Shown: positions 32,596 through 42,968 of the stretch, piece by piece
How the letters are laid out: each line of letters begins with the position of its first letter
Position numbering within the stretch: the stretch's first letter is position 1
Assembly: GCA_905221605.1 (NCBI GenBank)
Contig: CAJNDS010000435.1
Coordinates: forward strand, 311,001 to 375,000
Direction of reading: 5' to 3'
Source of the DNA: Symbiodinium natans
Lineage: Eukaryota; Sar; Dinophyceae; Suessiales; Symbiodiniaceae
Length of the DNA stretch: 64,000 nt
Translations under genes and position numbers: made by a program
Notes under the pieces: generated by a model
Told to the model about the DNA's origin: nothing
The model's input: the letters and a program-made list of their open reading frames with translations, nothing else
Database searches by the model: none

Positions 32596-33545
32596 TTGCA
32601 AGGCTCCTGCAGCTTATCGCACTCTCGTGTGACCCTTCGAGGCGTTGGGCCGCGACGAATCGGAGCACCTTCATTTGGGTGCAGCGCTCTGTTTGCTTGG
32701 TTGGGAAACCTCGTCAGACAAAGATGCAGGTTTCAGTTGCCTCGCGTTCTAGGCGTAGTAGTCTCCTTTCGTGACATAAAGGCTGGTCTTCTGTCGGTAA
32801 GCAACACCGAACATCGCAAGAAGAACGTTGCCGCGCTGATCGACAAGATGGTCAATACAGGCTCGGCCAGCGCGCATGAAGTGGCCATGCTGCGTGGTCG
32901 TTTGATGTTCGCCGACAATCAAGTCTTTGGTCGGCGGTCTCGGCAGTGCTTCTTCACTCTCACTCGTGCCAGTGCTCGAAAGAAACAGGTTGCTGTGAAA
33001 GGCGATATCCTTCATGCCTTGCTGTTTCTTCGTGACAGAGTCCTCCTGGCAGAGCCTCGACGCATAGAGGCGAAAGTGAGGAAGAAGCTGTGCATTTTCA
33101 CAGATGTTTCTCACGAGGCCGAAGGAGGCGGACTTGGAGGCATCATCTGGTCAGATCTTGGAGTGGTTCTCTGAGTGGTTGTCAGGCGAGGACCTTGTTC
33201 CGTTCGGAAGCCAAGACAAAGAAGGAATCATATACGAGCTCGAACTTTTTGCCGCCATTCGTGGTGCTAAAGACCTTCTCAGGAATACTCGGCACCACGA
33301 TGTGGTTCTCTTCTGCGACAATGAAGCTGCTCTTGCGTGCCTAATCGGCGGGCGCGCCGATGGTGAAGTGGCTGCTGCACTTCTTTCCAAGCTCATAGAA
33401 CTGGAAGAGTCCCATGACATATGCTTCTGGTTCGAATGGGTTGCCAGTCAGTGCAACCCCGCCGATGCCCCTTTGTGCGCAACCTCCCAAGTGCAGCCAG
33501 AACTCGACTCCGCTCACTCAAGCCTTGATGCAGCTGTACCTGTTC
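32596..33545 (+). pseudogene. Retroelement RT end plus RNase H, frameshifted
   Basis: The first frame (to 33,174) contains DIKAGLLSVSNTEHRKK and MLRGRLMFADNQVFGRRSRQ, typical of the RT thumb region of DIRS-like elements or their dinoflagellate relatives, and then the start of RNase H (KLCIFTDVSHE). The second frame (from about 33,110) continues with YELELFAAIRGAKDLL, VVLFCDNEAALACLIGG and WVASQCNPADAPL, giving the acidic residues D, E, D, D of RNase H. The shift between frames lies near 33,110-33,165. No 5' RT palm with a catalytic YxDD box was found, so the copy is truncated and broken. Confidence 0.6.
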
Positions 33546-33547
33546 GA

Positions 33548-33871
33548 GGGGTGTGGAGGTCCAGACTTGTTCAAAGGCTCTCGCCTGGACGGTCTGGGAT
33601 TCTTCGTTACTCAAGCATGGACGCCTTCGCCCCTCAGTGAAAAATGGACAGCAAGAGCGTTGGTCGAATTCTTATTTCCTTATCGGCAATCCTTGAAGTC
33701 TCTCTGGAGCTCACACTTGAGCACAAATTTGCTTAATGTCCCACTATATAAGGTCTCTAGGGCGTGTTTGTATGCGTTGCCCTAAGCATATGAAACATCC
33801 TTTGAGAATACATATAAGTTTTTGAGATTTCATTTATATATGCGAGCATGTAGCAGCTGTGGGAAATAAGA
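33548..33871 (+). repeat. 323-bp direct repeat, copy 1 (LTR-like)
   Basis: The segment from GGGGTGTGGAGGTCCAG to GGGAAATAAGA is repeated 570 bp downstream with only a few mismatches. It holds a TATA-like CCACTATATAAGG near 33,740 and a frame ending at 33,785. It directly follows the RNase H fragment, so it may be a terminal repeat of that element. Confidence 0.8.
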
Positions 33872-34117
33872 CGGAACTCACCGAAGGTGATGAAGTTTTA
33901 TTTTCAAAGGCTGTGTTTTGAAATTACATTGGTAATTTCAACATGCGAGTTTTACTTTGATTTCTTCCCTTGCTTCATGCCTTCATGTCACAGTTGAAAA
34001 GTGAAGATGCATGGCAATCTTTGGGCCCAGGGTGGGAGGTGGGTTTTCCCCTTACTCCGAATCCTCTCGAGGAATTTTGTTTGCCCGCCCGCCCATTCCC
34101 TTTTTAACGTGAAGTCG
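33872..34117. other. Spacer between the two LTR-like repeats
   Basis: About 246 bp of AT-rich DNA with no ORF of note. It is too short to be a retroelement interior, so the pair is either a deletion derivative or a local duplication. Confidence 0.5.
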
Positions 34118-34440
34118 GGGTGTGGAGGTCCAGACTTGTTCAAAGGCTCTCGCCTGGACGGTCTGGGATTCTTCGTTACTCAGGCATGGACGCCTTCGCC
34201 CCTCAGTGAAAAATGGACAGCAAGAGCGTTGGTCGAATTCTTATTTCCTTATCGGCAATCCTTGAAGTCTCTCTGGAGCTCACACTTGAGCACAAATTTG
34301 CTTAGTGTCCCACTATATAAGGTCTCTAGGGCGTGTTTGTATGCGTTGCCCTAAGCATATGAAACATCCTTTGAGAATACATATAAATTTTTGAGATTTC
34401 ATTTATATATACGAGCATGTAGCAGCTCTGGGAAATAAGA
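34118..34440 (+). repeat. 323-bp direct repeat, copy 2 (LTR-like)
   Basis: Second copy of the repeat at 33,548-33,871, with the same TATA-like CCACTATATAAGG near 34,310. It ends at AATAAGA. Confidence 0.8.
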
Positions 34441-34850
34441 GGTCTTGCTGTGACTAGAGGCGCTAAGCTCGGACTCCCTGCAGTTCCCCCACCTGCCACG
34501 GGTCGCCAGGAGAAGGCGGCCGACCTCTTTTTGTGACGAGCGAAGCGAAATCGGCCAGCATTCACGCAACATCAGATGTTTCTGTTTCTTGAACCCAAGC
34601 TCTGACCCTTAAACCTTAAACAATCCCTCAGCTGCGAAAGTGTAACGCGCACGCAGCACTTCATTCGCAGCAAGGCCTGGAAACTCTGCAGATTTTTTCT
34701 TCTTGTCGGTAGTTTGACTTTGCTTGTCATGACGATGATCGTCGGTGCTAGGGGCCTCCGTTGTCATGACGGGCATGTCTGACACATCACAGTCACAGTA
34801 GCTTGCCAGGTTTTTGCAGCATTTTGGCGCAGATCACAGCCGTTTTCTGT
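34441..34850. other. Intergenic, upstream of gene A
   Basis: No ORF is supported. This is presumably the upstream region of gene A; no promoter motif is recognised. Confidence 0.4.
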
Positions 34851-34855
34851 AGCAG
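34843..34855 (+). promoter_or_regulatory. Candidate spliced-leader acceptor of gene A
   Basis: A pyrimidine-rich stretch ending TTTTCTGTAGCAG lies 22 bp before the chosen ATG. Dinoflagellate nuclear mRNAs receive a trans-spliced leader at such AG sites. This site is inferred from position only. Confidence 0.35.
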
Positions 34856-34877
34856 ATCATCGGCCCCTGGCCCTGCA

Positions 34878-37050
34878 ATGTGGCTCTTGGGATGTTTTGG
34901 GCTCTTGCCCTTCGTGGCAGCAGACACATGGTGGACCTCCGCATCATGGTCCTACACCTACTTGAAGACCCCTGGCTCGCGTGATGACGTCGTGTGTGAT
35001 CAGTGCGTCATCGAGTTTGGTGGCAACTTGGTTGTGGGAGGCTCCCAGGGGATAGACGGCGTCAGTTACGATCGTGACAGTTTCAATGGCTTCCTATGCA
35101 GAGTGTCAGAGCCGATCAGTGCGCCCAGCACTTGGATGTACTCTGACATGACACGCTTCGACTGGGATTTGGAGCCTAAATCCCGGACCTCCTGGAAGAA
35201 AAGCCACATGACCGGGCTCGGCAAGACCCAATCGCATATCATCCTCGTAGGCTACACCTACGGCGACATGGAAGATTTCGGGACGAATCTTGGGGCCCCA
35301 AGCACATTCCACACACAGGACTTTTCAGATGCTGTCATCATGGCTTACACATCTGCTGGCATCCTCGCTTGGGGACGCCAAGTGGGCACCACCTACAACG
35401 ACTTCTTTGGTGCCGTGTCAGTGAGTCCCAACAATGAAATCTACGCGGCAGGATCCACAGCGGGGGATGTAGCAGGCCAGGTTGGCGCAGATGATATCTT
35501 CTTCTACCGGTACAGTTCAAGTGGGGACCTTATCAACAAGTATCAGCTGGGAACCACTGGAAATGATTATGTCTACAGTTTGTGGCACCATGGATCAAAC
35601 GAGTTGTATTTGGGCGGCAAGACGGACGGGACCTGGCCGTCGAAAAGCAACGCAGGAGGTTCTGATGTTCTCCTGATCAAGTTCAACGCAGACCTCGAGG
35701 AGACGTGGTCTGCACAACGCGGGAGTTCAGCAGACGACGACTGTGCTGTGGTGCACGTGAGCAAGGCCAATGGGGATGCATATGTGGTCGGCAACACTAA
35801 AGGGTCCATCGATGGTCAGACCTATTTCGGTGGCAATGACTTCTTTCTCATGAAGTTCGATGTCAATGGCAACTGGAAGTGGACACGGCAACATGGCAGC
35901 AGCAGCGATGAGACCGTCCATGGGCTCTGGGTCAAGTATACCACAACCCCTCACCGCATCCTGCTAGCGGGCACCACGGCGTTTAACACCGGCTTCGATG
36001 GAGCTACCCCTCTGGGAAACACTGATGCTTTTGTCGTGGAATACGAGGACCTCTCAAGCACCGTGTCGCCGACCCATGTCTCGACCGAGTTCATCGGGAG
36101 TGATAGACTTGATGAGGGCAAAGGATTCGTTGAGAGGTCCAACGGTGACATTTACTTGGTTGGAGGCACGGAGTTTGACCCACAGGATACAAACTCATAC
36201 GGAGAGCTGGATGCGTTCGTGCAGTTGCTCACGACAACTACGACCACAGAGACGTCAACAAGCATGACTCAGACAACGCTGAGTTCAACCAGCCAAACGC
36301 TGACCTCCTCATCGGCGACATCCGTGACAGATACTTCATCAACCGCGACATATACGTCTGTCACGATATCGACCAGCTCGACTTCGAGCTCCATCACCGA
36401 GACGTCAAGTACGGGCACTTCGTCAACACAAACTACCTCCACGAAGACTACGTCGACGGGAACAAGCGTAACCTCCACAAGCACGACTGCATCGTCAAGT
36501 TCAAGCACCACGTCCACGACTACATCCGAAACATCATCGACAAGTAGCAGCTCCTCGACAACGATATCCCTGACAACGACTTCGTCCACCAGCACCACGG
36601 CGACTTCAAGCAGCACTGGGTCTACGACGACGTCTACACAAAGCAGCTCCTCGACAACGACATCGTCCACCAGCGCCACGGCGACTTCAAGCAGCACCGT
36701 ATCTACGACGACGTCAACGCAAAGCAGTTCCACGACGACGACATCCAGCATATCCACTACATCGGTTACCCGAAGCAGCTCCACGACTGCGACATCCTCC
36801 AGCAGCAGCACGTCGTCTACCAGCTCCAGTTCTTCAACGTCCCTCACAAACACATCAACGACAACCTCAAGTTTCACATCGTCCACCACCACATCCACCT
36901 CAACTTTTTCAACTACCACCAAGACGTCCACCCTGACGTCGACCTTGTCATCAACCACATCCTCGACCACGGCGTCTGTCACCGCAGATCCGAATGCGGC
37001 CCCACCAACGGCCCCACCAGTCGTCCCTTGCAGTGGAGGGCTTCCCTCAG
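34878..37050 (+). CDS. Gene A exon 1: signal peptide, beta-propeller, mucin-like stalk
   Basis: After the signal peptide, residues about 20-450 hold six or seven SBBP-type propeller repeats. The repeat core has an aromatic strand, an Asp-rich turn and a Gly pair, for example GGNDFFLMKFDVNGNWKWTR and GADDIFFYRYSSSGDLI. SBBP repeats form beta-propellers on extracellular proteins of bacteria and some protists. Residues about 453-715 are almost only Ser and Thr, a likely O-glycosylated stalk. The reverse strand of that stretch gives a long Val/Asp/Glu frame (36,269-36,982) that is a shadow. The exon ends at CCCTCAG before GTCCAG, inside the first cysteine module. Confidence 0.8.
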
Positions 37051-40000
37051 GTCCAGGTGGGGGAGTCTTAAAGTGAGGGCTCTCAGCTGAGGTTCTTCTA
37101 GTCAGCCTTCTGCTTGTATCGTGCTAGGATCGCGTTGCCCTTGTGTAGCTTTACACTAGGGTCCCCTGCTATCGGAAGCTCAGAGGTGTGGTGGTGAGCG
37201 ATTGTTTCGGGAAGGTCTCGGGGGAGACATGCACGGCGACGTGCGACGCCGGCTTCGAAGGTGGCCCGGCAGAGTTTGTTTGCAGCTTCTCGGGCATCTT
37301 CGCTGGTCCGACTCTATCCTGCTCGCCGGCTACGTGCCCGAGCTCATCCTTGCCGGGAGGTTTCGACATCAGCGATTGCGGAAGCACCGAGCTCGACTCC
37401 TTCTGCTTCGTTCGCTGCCCTGCAGGCTTCCTGAGTGCCGAGTCCATCTTCACTTGCCTGGGCACTGGGAACTTCTCCGGCACGGTTCCGACCTGTGCGC
37501 CGATTCAGTGCAGTATGGACGCCTTGCCACAGGACTCGAGCCTCAACGTCACGAGCTGCATTGGCACCACCGCTGGCAACAGCTGCGAAGTGAGCTGCAA
37601 CTTCGGCCACGACGGCCAAGGAGGAGCCTACGCTTGCCAAGACACCGCACTCTTCCAGGTTCTGACCACGCCAAGCTGCGCTCGCAAGGAGTGCCCTGTG
37701 CCCAGTGCCCTGTCCTCCAGTGCCTTCGCAACAGACTGCCCAGGGAAGCTGCATGGGCAGACGTGTGTGGCCGCGTGCAGGGCCGGGCACTCAGGAGTTC
37801 CCACAGAATTTCTCTGCGAGAACGGGCTGCTGATCGGGCAGATGCCAGCGTGTGCAGCGCTGCCATGCACTCTTTCGGGAATCTCCATGGGCCCGGGGCT
37901 GAACACCTCTGCATGCGAAGGGACGACCACTGGGAGCAGCTGTGCCTTGCAATGCAGCTTTGGATTCCAGGGGGTCGGAGACCCCACCATGACTTGCCAA
38001 AGTGATGGGACCTTCTTGCAGGCTAGCAGCCCCTTCCGATGTGAGCCGAGTGTTTGCGGCAACCTCTCGGACCATGCTCCTTTCTCGCTTCCAAGATTCC
38101 TGCACACTTGTGAAGAGAAGAGCTTCGGCCAGACTTGCTCGGTGACTTGCGGGACGGGTTGGGACTTGCAGGGCAATGCGACCGTGATGCTCTGCCAAAC
38201 CGGCTACGTGGAGGCCCTGACCTTGCTGCCTGCTGGCGGCTCTCTAGCGCCCACCTGTGCGGCCAGGGAGTGCAGGGCGGGGCTGCCAGGCTTGCGAGGT
38301 GTCGTCCACGACTGTGTGGGCAAGACCACGCTGCAGAGCTGCACGGTGGAGCCTGCGCTGGGCTTCATCGCTCTTGAAGGCTCCAGGAACTCCAGCACCC
38401 TACACTGCGGCATCGATGGAGAGTTCAAAGGATCCCTACCCAGCATCCAGGCCGCTGTGTGCCAAACTCCGTCCTTCGGTTTGGGGGTCAGCAGCACCTG
38501 TGAGAACAAGAGCATCGGGGCGGAGTGCTGGGCCTATTGCTTGGCAGGCTACACGGGGAGCCCGCAGCCCTATCATTGCGTGGCGAACAGCACCCTGGGC
38601 GTTGTTCGTGTGGAGCCTTTGGCGCAAGATGTCCTTTGCACTGCCAGTGCCAGGCGTTTGACCGCTGCTTCCGGCTGTGCTACCTCGGCTGCCGAGACGG
38701 TAGGCTTGCAAGCTGCGGAGTTCGAGCACAGCTGCTCATCGATGGCGCACGAAGACGTGTGCATCAGCCATTGCAGCCTGGGCTGGTCGTTGACCGGCAA
38801 TGCTTCAGTGCTTCAGTGCAAAGACGGACGCCTTGATGGCAACATTCCGCAGTGTGACCCCGTGCCCTGCAACTACAACTTGCCGAACAGCATCGGAGCA
38901 AAGCACAACTGCAGCGGCATCGCCACTGGCGGTACGTGTGTTGCAACCTGTTCAGCGGAGGGCTTCACTTTCGCTTCTGGGTTCGGGGCAGAGACTTTTG
39001 AATGTCTCCCCACAGGTGAGTTTCAAGGGCAAAGTCCAAGCTGTGTCCCAGCTGCGTGCCGTGACTTGACGCTGGCATCCCGCTTCGAGCACCACTGCCG
39101 GAACATGGTCTATGGAGACTCCTGCAGCGTCACTTGTGCTGCTGGGTTCTGTTTAGAGAAGTTGATTTCACTGGAGAACATAGTATGATTGTCAGCATTC
39201 TTCGTGCTATCATGTGTTCACGTGTTTTTATGGTTCTAATTTCCGGAACCGGCCCTAAACCCCATTACGGTAGCCCAGACCCAGTTCCTGAACTCAGGCT
39301 GAGGGCTTCTCCCTGGTGGGCGCTGCCGCCGAGTTCCGGTGCTCGGCCAGCGGAGACATCGAAGGCACGGAGCCTCGGTGCGATCCGAAGCGCTGCGTCA
39401 ACTCCGTCCCCGAGGGCTTCGATTCCGACTGCGATGGCATCACCACGGGCTCCAGCTGCAACGTGAGCTGCGTCTTGGGCATGGTCCCCAACTCTGCGCA
39501 GCTAGTTTGCCACCTCATGGGCGTGCTCGTTGGCCCGCTGCCGACCTGCATCCCGGACCTTTGCCCTCAAGCTCCGTCCCTCCAGAGGCCGTCGCTTGCC
39601 CACGATTGCCAGGACGTGGCCTTTGGGCGGAGTTGCTCCGTCTTCTGCGCGGAGGGCTACAAGCTGACCTCGGGAAGCGTAGGGGAGGTCTGGGACTGCG
39701 TCCTTGGCTCTGGGCTCTGGGAGCTCAGGCTCTCGGGCAGCTTGCCCAGCTGTGAGGCGCTCACCTGCTCCATGGACTTACCCTCTAGTCAGGCTGTTCA
39801 GGATAACTGCACGGACGGTTTGCCAGTGGGCTCAGAGTGTATGCAGACGTGCAGCCCGGGATTCAAGGCTGCAGAACCTGAAGCTTCCAGTGCCACCTTC
39901 ACCTGCATGGTGGACCTCAGCCTTGACGCAGGCCAACGACCGCAATGCGCGCCGGTGGAATGTAATGGCACCATCAGCATTCCAAATCTGGAGCACTCCT

Positions 40001-42129
40001 GCGGGGGCGTCACCGCTGGTGGTACTTGCTTTGCCTTCTGCCGAAACGGCTTTGCCAGCACGCCAGGCGTGGTGCAATGGACCTGTTCAGGCTCCGGTAG
40101 TGCCGAACCAATTGTTGACACGAACCTTCCAATCGTCGACGGATACGTTCTCAGAGGCGATGTTCCTGAATGCATTCCCAAGAAGTGCAGATACAACATC
40201 CCCCTGGGAACGGAGTATTCGCACAACTGCCACAACATCTCCACCGATGGCACTTGCGAGGTCAGCTGCTCCTTCGGATGGCTTGGCGATCCTGCTGCTT
40301 CAGCGGGGTTTAGAAACAACTTCTTCTGTTGGATCTGTGAACAAAACCGCCGTAGAAAGGTGTCTCAAGAATCCTCAATCCCGAACCCTTCTCCCTATAA
40401 AGCCCATGTTGAATTGTAGAACCTTCTGAACCCTTACAGAAATCCAAAAGAGGCCTTAAAGCCCCAAAGCCTTACAAGGCATCCCTGTCCTGCAGCCCCA
40501 CTGGCGCTTTGACTGGAGACCTGCCAAGCTGCTCCCCGACCACCCTGACGGTCACCACAACTGCCACCGCCACCACCAGCGCCTGTTCCAAGAATGTGAA
40601 ACACTTTGGTTCCTGGTAACCCATACACTCATACCGTGGGTTACTACGCGGCCAAGCTTTGATTCCCCTAGATTGCAAATCCTTAAACTCCATCTCCCCA
40701 AGTTCCAACTCCCGAACAAGATCTGGTAGAATGTCAGAAGCAGGATTCTGTCAGGGATCCTTAAGCAAGCCCAGAGAGAATCGGGAGTTATGTATCACCG
40801 TACAGAGCCCTACAAACAAAAATAGAACCTTGAAGAAGATGTGGAAGAAGGCCTTGAGCCCTCCCCCCAAACCCTAAACCCTAAACCCTAAACCCTAAAC
40901 CCTAAACCCTAAACCCTAAACCCTAAACCCTAAACCCTAAACCCTAAACCCTAAACCCTAAACCCTAAACCCTAAACCCTAAACCCTAAACCCTAAACCC
41001 TAAACCCTAAACCCTAAACCCTCCAAGAAGACCTGGCAGAAGGCACCTTCTGGTCCGGTACGGTGCGGCTCCGTGGCTTCCTGGACTTTCAGCTCAATCC
41101 CTCAGAGGGCCGCCGATTGCAAGGAGCGGAGCTCTTTTAAGCTTCGGATTTTTAGGGTTTTAGGGTTTAGGGTTCTAAGTTCTAAGGTTTGGGGTTTAGG
41201 GTTTAAGGTTTCGGTTTTCGGAATTTCGGCTACAAGGAGCAGAGCTCTTTGCCGCGGATGTCACGGCCCGGGAAGCCCTGGCGGCAGCCCTGGCGCAGGT
41301 CCAGGGGCTTTTGATGTTTCGAAGGGTTGTCGAAGCCCCCAAAAACCCGGACGCCTACACCCCCAGAAACAGGAAGGGCCCTTCTTGAGGTTCTTTCTGG
41401 TCTCTTGAAGTCTTTCGGGCTCAGTTTCAGAGGTGCTGGAGGTGGAGGCGTCCACTGTGCACCTGGAGCTGCGCGCCGAAGGCGACCTTGTTCGCGCGCG
41501 CTACGCCGCGAGCCGGCCCCTGGGAACGCATCACGTATTCCAGAAGCCTGTAGCATGGCACAGACACTATTCCTTTGCGCTCCTTATGACAAGTATACTG
41601 AGTATACTACATCACACCGAGGCGCCTGGTTCTAATAATCAAAGCCATAGGAGTAGGGTGTTTTGGATTGACAGATATTGTTTGTAGCATACTTATCGAA
41701 GGGGACATTATACAGGGCAATTATAGGTAGCTCTACCCCTTTACGAGGCAGAAGGCTGTTGAAGCCTGCGCGATTAGTCTTAGTGTTGTTGGTTTCCTCA
41801 TGTCATGGAGATATTCGTTGCTTTGTGTACTCGGCTATCGCCATAAGCTCTAGAAGCTCGGGCCGCCCAGGCCCAAAGAGCAGGACCCTTATGCTCAGGA
41901 CCCCCGAGATAGCCACCAAACTTCAGGGGGTCCTCTGTTATTGATGGTAAAGCATAATTTGTGCTTGGGCGCTTGTTTCTGAACTCTCTGTAGTATACTA
42001 TACCCCCAAACCCTGTTCAATTTTGCAAAGGCCCCTATGCAAAATCTGCCAAGTAAGACCCTTATAGAGAGGAACGCTTTATAGAAACCCTATTCTAGTT
42101 AGAACCAGGCCCATGGCTATTATCCTCAA

Positions 42130-42182
<53 letters not shown>

Positions 42183-42968
42183 ACCCTGAATCCTAAACCC
42201 TAAATGGACTCCGAGGCTCTGGAGCTCGGCGGGGCTGGCCCGGCGCTGGGCCGAAGCGCTGGAGGAGTCCATGCGATCCACATCCCTGGCGCGGGTGAAG
42301 GAGTGTTTGTTGGGGGTTTCGGGCTGACCACCCCAGGTTTGTTCTTTTGAGCTTCAAGGGTTTGCTGTCTAGGGTTGAGGGTTTGGGTGAGGTTTTCTGT
42401 CTAAGTTCCAGGGCATGTTCCGAAATTTTGGGGTATCTTCGGGGCGGGCGAAGGAGCTGCTCAACCAGAAGCTGGCCGGCACCGGCTTCCAAGTGAACTC
42501 CATCGCTGCCTGGGAGGTCTCGATCGCTCTCGCAGATGGAAGCCTGGGCCCTTTTTGAGAAAGTTGAGATAACGAGGAAAGCAGCCTGTTTTCCATGGAA
42601 CCCCTACTATGGTTAGCTGAGGACTTCAGTAGTTTCGCAGCAAGAACCCAGGAATGGCAGAGACCGTGTCTGTGCGCCAAGCACCCTTGCACCTGGGAGT
42701 CCTCGTGATCCTCGGAAGCCTCGAGGTTTTGTGGCTCCTCTGCTGCGCCTGGTGTCTACGACAGCCGGCGACACCGAAGCCCGGCTCCGGAGGTGACGAA
42801 GTTTCCCCGGAGGTGGCAGAGGCGAGCGCTGCGCAGGCTGTGGGAGGGACGGAAGCCACTCTGTTCCAGGCAGCTGCCACGTTCCCTTCAGAAACCACCG
42901 CCTTGGAAGAGCTGATGCTGGAGGCCGGCATGAGTATGGAGGAGGATGCCGTCGTGGTCGCGCTGTGA
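34878..42968 (+). CDS. Gene A: beta-propeller/sushi-like/SEA-like type I membrane protein
   Basis: Ten exons join in frame to 1981 codons plus stop: 34878-37050, 37186-39137, 39298-40293, 40479-40578, 41043-41123, 41237-41298, 41433-41527, 42216-42300, 42454-42538 and 42652-42968. Their total (5946 bp) is divisible by three and every junction keeps phase. The start is the ATG at 34,878, which gives a signal peptide (MWLLGCFGLLPFVAA); the frame is open further upstream but only from TTG. Order: signal peptide, beta-propeller repeats, Ser/Thr-rich stalk, about 16 six-cysteine modules, a SEA-like region, one membrane helix and a cytoplasmic tail of about 75 residues. Introns are 113-688 bp, with GT, GC or GA 5' ends. 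The predicted role is surface adhesion or recognition (inference from architecture). No enzyme motif is seen. Confidence 0.75.
37186..39137 (+). CDS. Gene A exon 2: sushi-like cysteine modules 1-11
   Basis: Tandem modules of about 55-65 residues share the pattern C-x-LP-x-(D/H)C-x-G-x-C-x-C-x-GF-x-C-x-G-x-G-x-P-x-C, with six cysteines. They resemble sushi/CCP modules of complement-type adhesion proteins but lack the classic conserved Trp, so they are best called sushi-like. Module 1 spans intron 1 (PCSGGLPSG joined to VVVSDC), which supports the join. The exon ends at CACTTGT before GCTGCTGG, a GC-type donor, in the middle of module 11 (SVTC joined to AEGF). Confidence 0.8.
39298..40293 (+). 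CDS. Gene A exon 3: sushi-like modules 11-16
   Basis: Starts after CTCAG with AEGFSL and completes module 11. It then carries modules 12-15 and the first half of 16 (KCRYNIPLGTEYSHNC). It ends GDP before GCTGCTTC; module 16 resumes in exon 4 as ASLSC. The shared cysteine pattern across introns 2 and 3 is the main evidence that these reading frames form one gene. Confidence 0.8.
40479..41527 (+). CDS. Gene A exons 4-7: module end, Thr linker, SEA-like region
   Basis: Exon 4 (40479-40578) ends module 16 (GALTGDLPSC) and adds a Thr-rich linker. Exons 5 (41043-41123), 6 (41237-41298) and 7 (41433-41527) encode a region with TVRLRGFLDFQL, ELFAADVTAREALAAALAQV and TVHLELRAEGDLVRARYA. This alternation (strand, helix with Ala/Leu pairs, two strands) resembles SEA-like domains placed before membrane helices in dinoflagellate surface proteins. 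The domain name is tentative. Exon 5 is separated from exon 4 by an intron with a long CCCTAAA array. The intron between exons 5 and 6 is flanked by a near-identical 18-bp direct repeat. Confidence 0.65.
40867..41022 (+). repeat. Interstitial telomere array, (CCCTAAA) about 22 units
   Basis: A perfect run of CCCTAAA heptamers, about 155 bp, the C-rich strand of a plant/alveolate-type TTTAGGG telomere. It lies inside intron 4 of gene A (40,579-41,042), far from a chromosome end as judged by coding DNA on both sides. Confidence 0.97.
41150..41215. repeat. Degenerate TTTAGGG repeats in gene A intron 5
   Basis: About eight imperfect copies (TTTAGGGTT, TTTGGGGTT, TTCTAAGG) in G-rich orientation fill most of the 113-bp intron 41,124-41,236. 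Confidence 0.85.
42124..42210. repeat. CCCTCAA variant telomere-like array
   Basis: About nine copies of CCCTCAA followed by CCCTAAA occur just before gene A exon 8. The variant is locally homogenised. Confidence 0.9.
42216..42968 (+). CDS. Gene A exons 8-10: juxtamembrane region, TM helix, tail
   Basis: Exon 8 (42216-42300) and exon 9 (42454-42538) continue the SEA-like region (ARRWAEALEESMRS; ELLNQKLAGTGFQV). Exon 10 (42652-42968) opens GMAETVSV and carries one hydrophobic helix (LGVLVILGSLEVLWLLCCAW), then a Cys/Arg stop-transfer segment and an acidic tail rich in Glu, Ala and Thr, ending in TGA at 42,966-42,968. No kinase, TIR or ITAM-like motif is visible in the tail. Exon 8 start and exon 7 end are the least certain junction. 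Confidence 0.65.

Noticed and set aside
36269-36982. Minus-strand 237-codon frame rich in Val, Asp and Glu
   Set aside because: It is the reverse complement of the Ser/Thr stalk of gene A and has no domain.
40860-41025. CCCTAAA array as a chromosome end
   Set aside because: Gene A exons continue with kept phase on both sides, so it is interstitial.
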